DNA of 64,000 nt from Haloferula sp. BvORR071 (GCF_000739615.1 NZ_BATP01000005.1:1-64000), one strand, 5' to 3'. Counted from the first letter of the stretch, positions 53,364 to 62,672 are shown. Notes: generated by a model from the sequence alone, not told the origin. Numbers and translations are program-made.

Positions 53364-54010
53364 ACATCGAACTCGGCAATCAAACGCTTAGACTCATTCC
53401 TGGTGGCGGAGTCCTTCTGGAGGACTCCACCCTAATCGTAGCGGACCTTCACCTCGGAAAAGCCACTGCGTTTCAAGCAAAGGGATTGGCGATTCCGGAA
53501 GGCGACAGTGAGGCCGATTTGGATCGGCTGAGCGCCTTGGTGAAATGGCACCAGGCGACGAAGCTGATCGTGAACGGAGACCTGTTTCACTCCCCCGCCG
53601 GGCTTACAGATGAAATCCAACGTTTGCTGGAAACATTTCTAAACAAGCTCCAAATTCCGGTTCAACTGATCTTGGGAAACCATGAGGCCAAGCTTCCATT
53701 TATCCCCCACGGACTGAACCCAGTCGCCGCCACCGAGCAGGCCGGGCTCCATATCGTCCACGATCCGAAGGACGCTCCAGCAAACGTTTCAAGCATTACC
53801 GCCCACTGGCATCCGGTGGTGAGGATCGCGGATGGAAAGCGGACCACGTTGCGCCTACCCTGCTTCCTGCGCCGAGGGGAGATACTGGTGTTGCCGGCTT
53901 TCGGGTCCTTCACGGGCGGACAGGTTCTGGATGTGGAGCCGGGCGATACCTACTTCGTGAGCCCCGGGGAGGAGGTCGTGCAGGTGCCAAGCGAGCTAGT
54001 GAGAGGATGA
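53360..54010 (+). CDS. pdeM: Ligase-associated DNA damage response endonuclease PdeM
   Basis: The 216-residue metallophosphoesterase has LIVADLHLGKATAF (metal site Asp and His), VNGDLFHS (GD), LGNHEA (GNH) and AHWHPVV (GHxH-type end), the pattern of calcineurin-like phosphoesterases of the PdeM family. It begins within the stop of the helicase gene, strong evidence for coupled expression. The family accompanies the Lhr-like helicase in DNA repair clusters; its exact substrate is still debated. An in-frame extension of 30 residues upstream is inside the helicase gene and rejected. Confidence 0.92.
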   Translation: MNIELGNQTLRLIPGGGVLLEDSTLIVADLHLGKATAFQAKGLAIPEGDSEADLDRLSALVKWHQATKLIVNGDLFHSPAGLTDEIQRLLETFLNKLQIPVQLILGNHEAKLPFIPHGLNPVAATEQAGLHIVHDPKDAPANVSSITAHWHPVVRIADGKRTTLRLPCFLRRGEILVLPAFGSFTGGQVLDVEPGDTYFVSPGEEVVQVPSELVRG

Positions 54011-54119
54011 CCGAGCCCCCGGCCAAGCAAAGCTGGAGCACCGAAGGGCACCCGGGAGGCACCGCCGGGAACATTTCAGAAATGAAAAGCGTTTCACCAT
54101 TGCGTCGTAGTGAGGTCCT

Positions 54120-56930
54120 ATGCGTCTTGCGATTCCCTTCCCTTTCCGGCTCAGCCTTGCCGCCTTGGCACTTGCGGGAAATGGCTGGGCGGCGGACAGC
54201 ACCAGCTTCGATGCCGCCCGGAAGGTGCTGGAGTCGAAGTGCCTGTCTTGCCACTGCCCGGAGAAGACCAAGGGCGAGCTGCTGATGACCACCCGGGAGC
54301 AGTTTCTGAAGGGGGGCGAGGGCGGCGCGGCGATCCAGTTGGAGAAGCCTGCGGAGTCGGAAGTCCTGAAGCGGATCAAGCTGGACGAGGACGACGACGA
54401 CGTGATGCCCCCGAAGGACGGGCCGCTCAAGAGCGAGGAGATTGCCGCCATCGAGGCATGGCTGACGGCCGGCGCGCCATGGCCAGAGGGCGTGGTGATG
54501 GCACCGCGAGCCAAGACCGCCCTTCCCGATTGGGACGCGCCGGCAGATCCGGCGATCGGCGCGATCGAACCTTTCCCGAAGACCGTGACGCTGGAGACGG
54601 CGGCCGACTTCCACAAGGTGCTGGTGATGGCCCGCTTCAAGGATGCCGCGACCCAGGACGTCACCCGGCAGGTCAAGGCGAGCATCGCCGATCCTAGCGT
54701 GGCGAAGCTGGAGGGCACCCTGCTGAAGCCACTCAAGGACGGCAGCACGACCCTGAATCTGGAATACCGGGGCCTGAAGGCGGAGGTCGCGGTGATTGTG
54801 AAGGATGCCAACAAGCCGCGGCCGGTTTCCTTCCAGCTCGATGTAATGCCGGTACTAACCTCCTCCGGTTGCAATACCGGTTCCTGCCACGGCTCGGCAC
54901 GGGGGAAGGACGGCTTCCACCTGAGTCTTTTCGGCTTCGACCCACAGGGCGATCACTTCCGCCTGACCCGCGAGAACCCGGGCCGGCGCGTGAATCTGGC
55001 ACTGCCGGAGGAGTCGCTGATGATCACCAAGTCGACCGGCGGGGTGCCGCACACCGGCGGCAAGCTCTTTGAGAAAGGCAGCGCTCCCTACGAGACCCTT
55101 GTCGCATGGATCCGCGATGGGGCGGAGTATGACCAAGGTGAGATCGCCAAGCCCACGGGGGTGACAATCGAGCCGCCGCAGGTGGTGCTCAAGGGCGAGG
55201 GCCTGGAGACACCCTATACGGTCAGGGCGACTTACTCCGACGGCACGGACCGCGACGTGACCACGCTTTCGTCCTTCTCGACTTCGAACGACAACTCGGT
55301 TTCGGTGAACAAGCGTAGCGGTCTCGCGACATCGAAGAACCGGGGCGAGGCCTTCCTGTTAGGCCGCTTCATGACCTTCACGGAGGTCTCGCAGTCGATC
55401 GTGATTCCGAAGGAGTCGAACTACACCCGACCAGAGCTGCCAGAGTTCAACTACATCGACAAGCTGGTCTACGACAAGCTGCACAAGCTGCGGATCATCC
55501 CTGCCCCGCTCTGCGACGATGAGACCTTCCTGCGGCGCGTCTTCATTGACGTGGTCGGCAAGCTGCCCGAACCCTCCGAGCGCGAGCAATTCCTGACCAG
55601 CACGGATCCGAAAAAGCGAGAGCAACTGGTGGACGAACTGATCGCCCGCAAGGAATTTTCCGAAATGTGGGTGATGAAGTGGGCGGAGCTACTCCAGATC
55701 CGGACCTTCAACAATGGGGGCCAGCAAGTTTCCTACAAGGCGGCGCTAGGCTACTACAATTGGCTGCGCGACCGGATCGCCAGCAACATGCCCTTCAACC
55801 AGGTGGTGAAGGAGATCCTATCCTCCGAGGGCGGCACCTTCTCCAGCCCGCCGACGAATTTCTTCCAGATCGAGCAGGACACGCTGAAGCTGACGGAGAA
55901 CGTGGCGCAGGTCTTCATGGGCACACGGATCCAGTGCGCGCAGTGCCACAACCATCCCTTCGACCGCTGGACGATGGATGACTACTATGGCTTCGCCTCC
56001 TTCTTCGCGCAGGTGAAGCGCAAGCCCGCCGAGGACCCCCGTGAGCGCATCGTCTTTGATGGTGGCGGTGAGGTGAATCATCTGGTCACAAAGCAGCCGG
56101 TAAAGCCGCGCTTCCTGGGAGCGAAGACGCCGGACGACTTCGGTAAGAAGACGCGGCGCGAGGCGGTGGCGGAGTGGCTGAGCTCGAATGACAATCCCTG
56201 GTTCGCGCGGAACGTCTCTAACATCGTGTGGTCACACTTCTTCGGGGTAGGCATCACCGATCCGGTGGATGACATGCGGATCTCGAACCCGCCCTCGAAT
56301 CCCGAGCTACTGGCCGCCCTCTCCAGCAAGTTCGTGGAATACAACTACGACGTGCGCAAGCTCGTGCGGGACATCTGCACCAGCCGCACCTACCAACTCT
56401 CCAGCGCGGTGAATGAGACCAACGAGACCGATAGCCGGAACTTCTCGCGCTCCCTGGTGCGCCGGGTGCGGGCGGAGGTGCTGCTCGACTGCATCTCGCA
56501 GGTGACGCAGACGCCGAACAAGTTCAAGGGTCTGCCGCTGGGCTCGCGCGCGGTGCAGATCGCGGATGGCAACACCTCGAACTACTTCCTTACCACCTTC
56601 GGTCGTGCGACCCGCGCCACAGTCTGCTCCTGCGAGGTGAAGATGGAGCCGAACCTCTCGCAGGCGCTGCATCTCCTTAATGGCGACGCCACGCATAACC
56701 GGATCCAGCAGGGCAAGGTGGTGCAGGCACTGGCAGAACAGAAGAAGAGCCCGGAGGAGATCATCAAACTGCTCTACCTGAAGACCCTGAACCGCGATCC
56801 GGTGCCGGAGGAGCAGACGAAGCTGATGGAGGCGGTCAACGAGGGGAAAGACGACAAGGAGAAGCAGGCGATCCTGAATGATGTGTTCTGGGCGCTGCTG
56901 AACTCGAAAGAGTTCATCTTTAACCATTGA
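54120..56930 (+). CDS. Multihaem cytochrome c DUF1549/DUF1553 protein (PSCyt1-PSCyt2-PSD1)
   Basis: The 936-residue protein starts with a signal peptide (RLSLAALALAGNGWA) and has the planctomycete layout: a PSCyt1 haem domain (CLSCHCPEKTKGE with Met in VMPPKDG), an Ig-like beta domain, a CNTGSCHGSARGKDG segment (CxxxCH), a second Ig-like domain (TYSDGTDRDVTTLSSFSTSN), DUF1549 (DKLVYDKLHKLRIIPAPLCD, RRVFIDVVGKLP) with CAQCHNHPFDRW (CxxCH), and DUF1553 (AVAEWLSSNDNPWFARNVSN, NPPSNPELLAALSSKF, TSRTYQLSS). Three haem-c motifs are visible. The function of such proteins, abundant in Planctomycetes and Verrucomicrobia, is not known; the usual DUF1501 partner is absent here. GAGG four bases before the ATG is a rare Shine-Dalgarno. 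Confidence 0.9.
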   Translation: MRLAIPFPFRLSLAALALAGNGWAADSTSFDAARKVLESKCLSCHCPEKTKGELLMTTREQFLKGGEGGAAIQLEKPAESEVLKRIKLDEDDDDVMPPKDGPLKSEEIAAIEAWLTAGAPWPEGVVMAPRAKTALPDWDAPADPAIGAIEPFPKTVTLETAADFHKVLVMARFKDAATQDVTRQVKASIADPSVAKLEGTLLKPLKDGSTTLNLEYRGLKAEVAVIVKDANKPRPVSFQLDVMPVLTSSGCNTGSCHGSARGKDGFHLSLFGFDPQGDHFRLTRENPGRRVNLALPEESLMITKSTGGVPHTGGKLFEKGSAPYETLVAWIRDGAEYDQGEIAKPTGVTIEPPQVVLKGEGLETPYTVRATYSDGTDRDVTTLSSFSTSNDNSVSVNKRSGLATSKNRGEAFLLGRFMTFTEVSQSIVIPKESNYTRPELPEFNYIDKLVYDKLHKLRIIPAPLCDDETFLRRVFIDVVGKLPEPSEREQFLTSTDPKKREQLVDELIARKEFSEMWVMKWAELLQIRTFNNGGQQVSYKAALGYYNWLRDRIASNMPFNQVVKEILSSEGGTFSSPPTNFFQIEQDTLKLTENVAQVFMGTRIQCAQCHNHPFDRWTMDDYYGFASFFAQVKRKPAEDPRERIVFDGGGEVNHLVTKQPVKPRFLGAKTPDDFGKKTRREAVAEWLSSNDNPWFARNVSNIVWSHFFGVGITDPVDDMRISNPPSNPELLAALSSKFVEYNYDVRKLVRDICTSRTYQLSSAVNETNETDSRNFSRSLVRRVRAEVLLDCISQVTQTPNKFKGLPLGSRAVQIADGNTSNYFLTTFGRATRATVCSCEVKMEPNLSQALHLLNGDATHNRIQQGKVVQALAEQKKSPEEIIKLLYLKTLNRDPVPEEQTKLMEAVNEGKDDKEKQAILNDVFWALLNSKEFIFNH

Positions 56931-57038
56931 TTTCCCGGGAACCCACCTTAAGTAGCACACGACAACGGATTTCCAGTTTCGTTCAAAAATTAATTTTAAA
57001 AGATTGTCTACCTACGCGATCGCGGGTAGAAGGTGTCC

Positions 57039-57437
57039 ATGCTGTCCCACCCAGCCAATGGCGATGAATCCGCAGTCGCCGCGGAGGATTCGTTGGAGCC
57101 CAACACCCGGGCAAATCGCAGGCGACAAGCAACCGTGGAAGAACTTCTGTCCCGCCTTGACCGGGAGTTTTTCCGCAACTGGTTCATCGACGGTCCCCGA
57201 CTGTTGCTGAAGGGCAAGTTCAGCCGCCGTGCAGCGGTCTTCATGATCGTCGCAGCCCTTCCGGCAATCGCGGCGACCCTGTTCCTCACGGTTCCGGGGA
57301 TGCTATTCCCAACGCCAGCGCACAACGCGTTCTTCTATTTCTGGAAGGGCGTGAATAGCGATATGGCCTCACTCATCCCGGTCGGTATTGGTCTTATTTC
57401 CTCGGTGTTCAGCCTCCGGCTGCCACTGGGTTCCTGA
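57039..57437 (+). CDS. Hypothetical small membrane protein
   Basis: The family of this 132-residue protein is unknown to me. Residues 1-60 are charged (TRANRRRQATVEELLSRLDR, REFFRNWFIDGPRLL) and could be cytoplasmic; two hydrophobic segments follow (AVFMIVAALPAIAATLFL and ASLIPVGIGLISSVFSL). It lies between the DUF1549 gene and a frameshifted small gene. The region before it (56931-57038) is AT-rich. A GTG six bases upstream is another possible start. Confidence 0.6.
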   Translation: MLSHPANGDESAVAAEDSLEPNTRANRRRQATVEELLSRLDREFFRNWFIDGPRLLLKGKFSRRAAVFMIVAALPAIAATLFLTVPGMLFPTPAHNAFFYFWKGVNSDMASLIPVGIGLISSVFSLRLPLGS

Positions 57438-57466
57438 CTCCCCTTTTTAGAGTGTGTTTCTTGGCT

Positions 57467-57494
57467 AGCCCGGCATCCGAAAAGATGCCGGGCT
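57467..57494 (+). terminator. Perfect hairpin after the small membrane gene
   Basis: AGCCCGGCATC and GATGCCGGGCT pair perfectly over 11 bases with a six-base CGAAAA loop, 30 bases after the stop. Only TTCGCC follows, so the T-tract is weak. A TATAAT sits at 57500-57505 just beyond, with no matching -35. Confidence 0.6.
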
Positions 57495-57538
57495 TCGCCT
57501 ATAATGAACACGCCCACACGAATCGCATCCGACTCCCC

Positions 57539-57918
57539 ATGTCCCGGCTCTACCAGCTCGTGCGGCTGATCCGCGCCCTGCTTATCATTGCGATGGTGCC
57601 TGCACTCTACTTCGGGGGCTTCGTCGCGAGCTGGGAAATGACCACGAATGGCCGCATCGACCTGAATTCCAAGCACGGCAGCTGGGTGCGCGAACTCTAT
57701 GCACCGCTCTTCCGCCTGGATATGAACTCGCCGGGCTTCCATGAGTTCGTGAAGACGTGTGCCCGGACATTCTCTTGAAGCCCGGCTCCCGCTGGTGGGA
57801 CCTCGACGAGAACAAGGTACGCAAGGCGATCCTGCTCAACGAATCCTACGTGATGCAGTTCTGGATCGAGCCGTCCGGTAGCAAGGGGGCCACTGTCTAT
57901 TTTCACCAAAGCGACTGA
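57539..57918 (+). pseudogene. Small membrane-anchored gene interrupted by a two-base frameshift
   Basis: An ATG opens 79 codons with one membrane segment (ALLIIAMVPALYFGGFVASW) and then ends at a TGA after FHEFVKTCARTFS. The next 48 codons, in another frame, read protein-like to a natural stop: CPDILLKPGSRWWDLDENK continues to an end of YFHQSD. If the GTGTG at 57757-57761 lost one TG, the two would join as KTCPDILLKPG with no stop. The simplest reading is one gene of about 125 residues, broken by a dinucleotide duplication or a sequencing error. The intact family is not known to me. Confidence 0.6.
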
Positions 57919-57994
57919 GCGCTGGATGCGCGGTCATCCAATTTCGTTTCATTCGCGCAAGAAACGTCACGCATGGTGACGTATTGGGTCCCGA

Positions 57995-60595
57995 ATGCGC
58001 CGGAAGATCGCTGCCACGACCGTTTTCTGGGTATCCCAGGCGTTCATCCTGAACGCCGCGGACAAGGTCACCTATGACGACCATGTCCTGCCGCTATTCC
58101 AGCAGACCTGCCTGAATTGCCATAATCCGGACAAGACCAAGGGCGGGCTCGACCTTTCAACTTACGCGGGCGCGATGAAGGGTGGCTCCGGCGGGAAGAT
58201 CGCGGAGCCGGGCGATGCCGGCTCGAAGCTGATCGTGGTGGTGATGCAGACGGGCGATCCGAAGATGCCGCCGGAGGGCGAGAAGCTCGGCGGCTCGCAG
58301 ATCGAGATCCTGAAGGCGTGGATCGAGGGCGGGCTGCTGGAGAACAAGAGCTCCTCCGCGCGCAAGCCCTCGAAGCCGAAGTTCGATACCTCGATCGCCT
58401 CGGCCGCAGACCAGAAGCCGGATGGGCCACCGCCGCTGCCACAGGACGTTTTGTTAGAGCCGCCGGTGCATGCCGCGCGGGCCTCCTCCGTTCATGCGAT
58501 GGCCACCTCGCCGTGGGCGCCGCTGCTGGCGGTCACGGGTCAGAAGCAGGTGCTGCTTTTCGATACCAACACGCTGGAGCTCGCCGGGGTGCTACCCTTC
58601 CCCGAGGGCGAGCCGGTGGCGCTGGCCTTCACGCCGAATGCGCGCTACCTGATCGTTGGAGGCGGCGTGCCGGGGAAGTCGGGGCTAACGGTGACCTTCG
58701 ACGTGGTGACCGGTGAGCGCATGCTGGTGGCGGGCAAGGAATTCGACAGCGTGCTGGCGGCTGACTTGAAGCCGGATCTTTCCATGGTGGCAACCGGCTC
58801 CCCTTCCCGCCTGATCAAGGTTTGGAAGGCGGAGGACGGCTCGCAACTGCGCTCAATCAAGAAGCATACCGACTGGGTGACCGCACTGGACTTCTCACCG
58901 GACGGGATCCTGCTCGCCACCGGTGACCGCAACGGGGGTGTGTGGGTGTGGGAGGCAGACAGCGGGAATGAATACCAGACCTTGCGTGCCCACCAGGCGG
59001 CGATCACGGCAACTTCCTTCCGGGCGGACTCGAATCTGTTAGCCAGTGCCTCGGAGGATGGCACGGTGCGCTTCTGGGAGATGAGCGGTGGCAGCGAGGT
59101 GAAGAAGCTCGATGCCCACGGCGGTGGCGTGCTGGCCTTTGCCTGGGCGCGCGATGGCTCCTTCATTACCTCAGGCCGCGACAAGAAGGTGAAGCTGTGG
59201 AAGGCGGACTTCAACCTGCTGCGCGAGTACAAGGACCTGCCGGACTTGCCGGTGGCGGTGGCGATCGACTCGGAGGGCAAGCGAGCCTTCGCGGCGGACT
59301 ATCGCGGACAGGTCAGCGTATGGGACATCGCGAGTGGGAATCCGGTGGGGAATTTCGATGCCAATCCGCCGTCGATCGAGGGGCGCTTGGCCAAGCTGCG
59401 CGAGGAGATCGCGGCGCATCCACAGGCGTTGGCTGCGTCGGAAGGCGCGGCGAATGCGTCGAAGCAAAAGCTGGAGGAGGCCCGCAAGCAACTCGCCGAT
59501 GCGCAGGCCGCGATCCAACAAGCAAAGGATGCGCAGGCGAATGCCAACAAGCTCAAGCAAGAGAGCGAGCAGAAGCTGGCGCAGCTGAATGGCGAGCTTC
59601 CCGGCAAGAAGGATGCTGCCAATCAGGCACGCGCCAAGCTCGACGAGGCGACGAAGGAGGTTGAGGCCAAGAAGGCTCTGATCACCACGGTGAGCGAGAA
59701 GATCGCGGCGACTGCCAAGGAGCAGGAAGGAGCTGCAGCGGAGCTCAAGCGCCTCGAAGAGGAATTGGCGAAGGCGCGCAACGAGAAGCGCGATAATGCG
59801 ATCGCCGGACTCGAGGCCGGGGTGAATGGGCAGCGTCCGAAGCTGGAGACGGCCACTGCGAATCTGGAAGCCTCGCGCTCCGAGAAGGGTCGCGAGGAAG
59901 GGGCGCTCGGTGAGCTGGAGAATCGCAAGAAGGCTGCCGGTGATGAGTTTGCGAAGCTGGACGGTGAAGCTGCTGCCCTGGCGAAGGAAGCGGAGACCCT
60001 GCCGAAGACGATTGCCGATGCAGGCAAGACGGCCGGCGAGGCGGAGGCCGCGATCAAGCAGCGTGAAGCCGGGCTGAAGCCCGCCGAGGACGCGATCCCG
60101 CCGGTGGAGAAGGCAGCGAATGATGCTGTGGCCCAACTGGAGCAGGTGAAGCAAAAGCTCGCGGCGCTGCAAGCCAGCGAGCTGCGCTGGGCCGCCGCGG
60201 AGATTAACACACAGGCGATCAAGGCCAAGGCCGAGGCTGATAAGCAAGGGGCCGAGGCAGAGGGGTTGACCGCGGATTTTGAGGCGCTCAAGAAGGCCGC
60301 AGAGGAGCAGCCCGCCGCTCTCAACGAGGCCCGCAAGCAAGCAGGCGAGCTGGAGGCGAAGCATGTGGAGCTGGCCAAGGCTGCACCGGCTCCGGAGCCA
60401 AATGCGCTCGCCGAATCTGAGAAGGCCGTGGCCGCAGGAAAGGCGAAGGTAGCGGAGCTGGAGAAGAAGATTGCCGCGACCAAGGCGGAGTTGCCGGAGA
60501 TGAAGGCGAAGATGGAGCAGGCAGTGCCGGCGGCACAGGCGCTGAAGGCGAAGGCAGAGGAGCTGAAGGCGAAGTATCTGGCGGCGAAGAAGTAA
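57995..60595 (+). CDS. Cytochrome c-WD40-coiled-coil protein
   Basis: The 866-residue protein has an N-terminal hydrophobic signal (FWVSQAFILNA), a PSCyt1 haem domain (TCLNCHNPDKTKGGLDL, and PKMPPEGEKLG with the Met ligand), a WD40 propeller from about residue 150 to 450 (repeats such as HTDWVTALDFSPDGILLATG and HQAAITATSFRADSNLLASA), and a ~400-residue helical coiled coil rich in Ala, Glu and Lys. Proteins joining PSCyt1 with WD40 are known in Planctomycetes and Verrucomicrobia, often near DUF1549/DUF1553 genes. The haem, propeller and long helix suggest a periplasmic redox or scaffold complex; function unknown. The genes between it and the DUF1549 gene may belong to the same unit. Confidence 0.87.
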   Translation: MRRKIAATTVFWVSQAFILNAADKVTYDDHVLPLFQQTCLNCHNPDKTKGGLDLSTYAGAMKGGSGGKIAEPGDAGSKLIVVVMQTGDPKMPPEGEKLGGSQIEILKAWIEGGLLENKSSSARKPSKPKFDTSIASAADQKPDGPPPLPQDVLLEPPVHAARASSVHAMATSPWAPLLAVTGQKQVLLFDTNTLELAGVLPFPEGEPVALAFTPNARYLIVGGGVPGKSGLTVTFDVVTGERMLVAGKEFDSVLAADLKPDLSMVATGSPSRLIKVWKAEDGSQLRSIKKHTDWVTALDFSPDGILLATGDRNGGVWVWEADSGNEYQTLRAHQAAITATSFRADSNLLASASEDGTVRFWEMSGGSEVKKLDAHGGGVLAFAWARDGSFITSGRDKKVKLWKADFNLLREYKDLPDLPVAVAIDSEGKRAFAADYRGQVSVWDIASGNPVGNFDANPPSIEGRLAKLREEIAAHPQALAASEGAANASKQKLEEARKQLADAQAAIQQAKDAQANANKLKQESEQKLAQLNGELPGKKDAANQARAKLDEATKEVEAKKALITTVSEKIAATAKEQEGAAAELKRLEEELAKARNEKRDNAIAGLEAGVNGQRPKLETATANLEASRSEKGREEGALGELENRKKAAGDEFAKLDGEAAALAKEAETLPKTIADAGKTAGEAEAAIKQREAGLKPAEDAIPPVEKAANDAVAQLEQVKQKLAALQASELRWAAAEINTQAIKAKAEADKQGAEAEGLTADFEALKKAAEEQPAALNEARKQAGELEAKHVELAKAAPAPEPNALAESEKAVAAGKAKVAELEKKIAATKAELPEMKAKMEQAVPAAQALKAKAEELKAKYLAAKK

Positions 60596-60683
60596 GGCTG
60601 CTCCTTTCGGTGCATGGGGAGGCGTTTTACCGTGCTGCTTGCGGGCAATCTGATGGACTTGCCGGGAGCCCGCCCCGCGATCC

Positions 60684-61508
60684 ATGCCCACGCTCCAGCG
60701 CCCCAATACCCCCCTCTACTACGAGACCGCAGGCGATTCCGGCCCGCCGGTGCTGCTGATCCAGGGCGTGGGCGTCACCGGTGAGGGCTGGCGGCGGCAG
60801 GTCGATGCGCTGAGCCGGAATCATCGCACCTTGGTTTTCGACAACCGCGGGATCGGCCGCAGCCAACTTTGCAGCGGGCCGATCTCGATCGAGGCAATGG
60901 CGGAGGATGCGCGGGCGCTGATGGATGAAGTCGGCTGGGAGTCCGCGCATGTGGTCGGGCATTCGATGGGCGGGCTGATGGCACAGCAGATGGCGATCGA
61001 TGCGCCGAAGCGAGTCCGCAGCCTGGCCTTTGTGTGCTCCTTTGCGCGTGGCGAGGAAGTGTCCCGGCTCACGCCGCGGGTGCTGTGGCTCGGGATGCGG
61101 TCGCGGATCGGCACACGGGCGATGCGGCGGAATGCCTTTCTGGAGATGCTCTATTCACGCGACTGCCTTGCGGCATCGGACCGCGCGGAGTTGGCAGCGG
61201 AGACCGCCCGCTTGGTCGGCCGTGATCTGGCGGATAGCCCGCCGATCCTGATGCAGCAGCTCAAGGCCTGCGGGCAGCACCAGCTCTACCCACGCCTCGG
61301 CGAGCTGGCGGGGATTCCTTCGCTGGTGATCAGCGCGGAGTTCGACCCAATCGCACTGCCCGCCTATGGGCGGAATCTGGCGGAGGCGATCCCCGGCGCG
61401 GAGTTCTCGCTGCATGCAGGCATGGCGCACGGCAATCTGCTGGAAGACCCGACGTGGCTGAATGAGCGCCTCACCCGGCACTTCGACACGGAGGGGAGAA
61501 GCAGCTGA
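60684..61508 (+). CDS. Alpha/beta hydrolase
   Basis: The 274-residue protein has the fold's hallmarks: an oxyanion loop LIQGVGVTGEGWRRQV, FDNRGIGRSQ, the nucleophile elbow GHSMGG (Ser), the acid in ISAEFDPIALP (Asp) and the His in AGMAHGNLLED. Substrate unknown; esterases, lipases and haloperoxidase-like enzymes share this pattern. It shows no signal peptide and stands 88 bases after the WD40 gene. Confidence 0.88.
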   Translation: MPTLQRPNTPLYYETAGDSGPPVLLIQGVGVTGEGWRRQVDALSRNHRTLVFDNRGIGRSQLCSGPISIEAMAEDARALMDEVGWESAHVVGHSMGGLMAQQMAIDAPKRVRSLAFVCSFARGEEVSRLTPRVLWLGMRSRIGTRAMRRNAFLEMLYSRDCLAASDRAELAAETARLVGRDLADSPPILMQQLKACGQHQLYPRLGELAGIPSLVISAEFDPIALPAYGRNLAEAIPGAEFSLHAGMAHGNLLEDPTWLNERLTRHFDTEGRSS

Positions 61509-61593
61509 ATTCCTCCAATCTTCACACAGTGTCCTTTATGAGCAGGCGCGACCGTGGTTCACTGCCGCCGCTTGTCAGGAGCGCCCGCCGTCC

Positions 61594-62112
61594 ATGAAGC
61601 ATACCGGAATCCGGATTCCCGCTTTGATTGCATCCTTCGCGCTGACCGCGGTGGCAGCCGCGGCCGAGCTGGCTGAGGATATCCCCATGGAAGATGACTC
61701 CGCGCCGGGGCTATTCATCCTCCTCTTGTTCGTCTTGGCCGTGCTCTTCGTGCTGGCAGTTGTGGGCATCATCCTTGGGATCATTTGCATTGCCGCCACC
61801 GCGTTGTTCGTGGGGCTCGGCATCCTCTCATCTTCGGCGCTCGTTGGGATTTTCAAGCGGCGCTTCTCGGCAGGATTCCGGGCGCTGCACTATCAGATCT
61901 CGGCTCTGATTGCCCTGCCTTTCGGCATCGGTGTCGTCTGGCTCGGCTCCGCATTGTTCGAGTTCCAGCTCCGGGAGCGTGACCTGCTGATCTACGGGGC
62001 GCTCGCTGGCATCTTGGCGGGTATCGGCCTGGCTGTGGTGCTCGACCGGCTGATCCAGCTCGCCTACCGGCGCTTGGTCCCGCAAGCTGCGCCCTTGAAG
62101 GCACTACCCTAG
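61594..62112 (+). CDS. Hypothetical membrane protein with signal peptide
   Basis: This 172-residue protein is unrecognised. A signal-like start (IRIPALIASFALTAVAAAAE) and then four hydrophobic segments (GLFILLLFVLAVLFVLAVVG, GIICIAATALFVGLGILSSS, ISALIALPFGIGVVWLGSAL and ALAGILAGIGLAVVLDRLIQ) make it a small inner-membrane protein. The acidic ELAEDIPMEDDSAP links the first two. It lies 85 bases after the hydrolase gene and 11 before another membrane protein gene. Confidence 0.7.
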   Translation: MKHTGIRIPALIASFALTAVAAAAELAEDIPMEDDSAPGLFILLLFVLAVLFVLAVVGIILGIICIAATALFVGLGILSSSALVGIFKRRFSAGFRALHYQISALIALPFGIGVVWLGSALFEFQLRERDLLIYGALAGILAGIGLAVVLDRLIQLAYRRLVPQAAPLKALP

Positions 62113-62123
62113 CCCGCCCGCCG

Positions 62124-62672
62124 ATGAACCCGCCTGACGAATCCCAAAAACCCGCGCCACGCCGGATGGCCCCGCCGCCAGCGATCTCCGCCCGCAGTAC
62201 GGTGAGCGCGCACGGCAGCGGACGCTGGCGCATCAACAAGCAGCGCCAGTTGGAGATCGAGTCCGGCACCGTCCTGCCGGACATCTGCATCTACGGCAGT
62301 GATCCGGGCACGCCGGGGCAAAAGATCGCCTTGGTCCTGCCCTTCGACCGTCGCGACGGGCAGCCGCCGGAGGAGGTGCGGCTCACCGCCTACCAATCGT
62401 CGCAGCACACGCGGAAACTGAGGCTGATCAAGCGCGTGCTCGCGTTCACCCTTTCCCCGCTGATTGGCTACTTGGTCTGGCATTTCCTGGAGCCCTCCCC
62501 GCGCTACGTGATTATTTCCACGCTTCTGCCCTTCGGCGCGCTGATGGCATGGGAGGAAGGCCGAGGCTTGGCCGTGAGCCCCGCCCGCGAGCCGGGCTGG
62601 TGGGCCGTGGCGGGAGTCCATCCGAAGGCCATCGCGCGCCTGAACAAGGAGGCCGGGCAGGATCCCGCCTGA
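62124..62672 (+). CDS. Hypothetical protein with two membrane segments
   Basis: The 182-residue protein has a disordered Pro-rich start, a soluble beta stretch (GRWRINKQRQLEIESGTVLP, ICIYGSDPGTPGQKIALVLP) and then two hydrophobic segments near residues 105-145 (LIKRVLAFTLSPLIGYLVWH and YVIISTLLPFGALMAW). Its family is unknown to me. It starts 11 bases after the previous gene, so the two are probably co-transcribed. No other feature links them to a known process. Confidence 0.68.
   Translation: MNPPDESQKPAPRRMAPPPAISARSTVSAHGSGRWRINKQRQLEIESGTVLPDICIYGSDPGTPGQKIALVLPFDRRDGQPPEEVRLTAYQSSQHTRKLRLIKRVLAFTLSPLIGYLVWHFLEPSPRYVIISTLLPFGALMAWEEGRGLAVSPAREPGWWAVAGVHPKAIARLNKEAGQDPA

Noticed and set aside
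57500-57505. TATAAT as a promoter -10 for the small frameshifted gene
   Set aside because: No -35 element at 16-18 bases upstream; a chance match is likely.
59171-60706. 511-codon minus-strand frame opposite the WD40-coiled-coil gene
   Set aside because: Leu/Arg-rich antisense of an Ala/Glu/Lys coiled coil; a usual by-product of GC-rich coding DNA.
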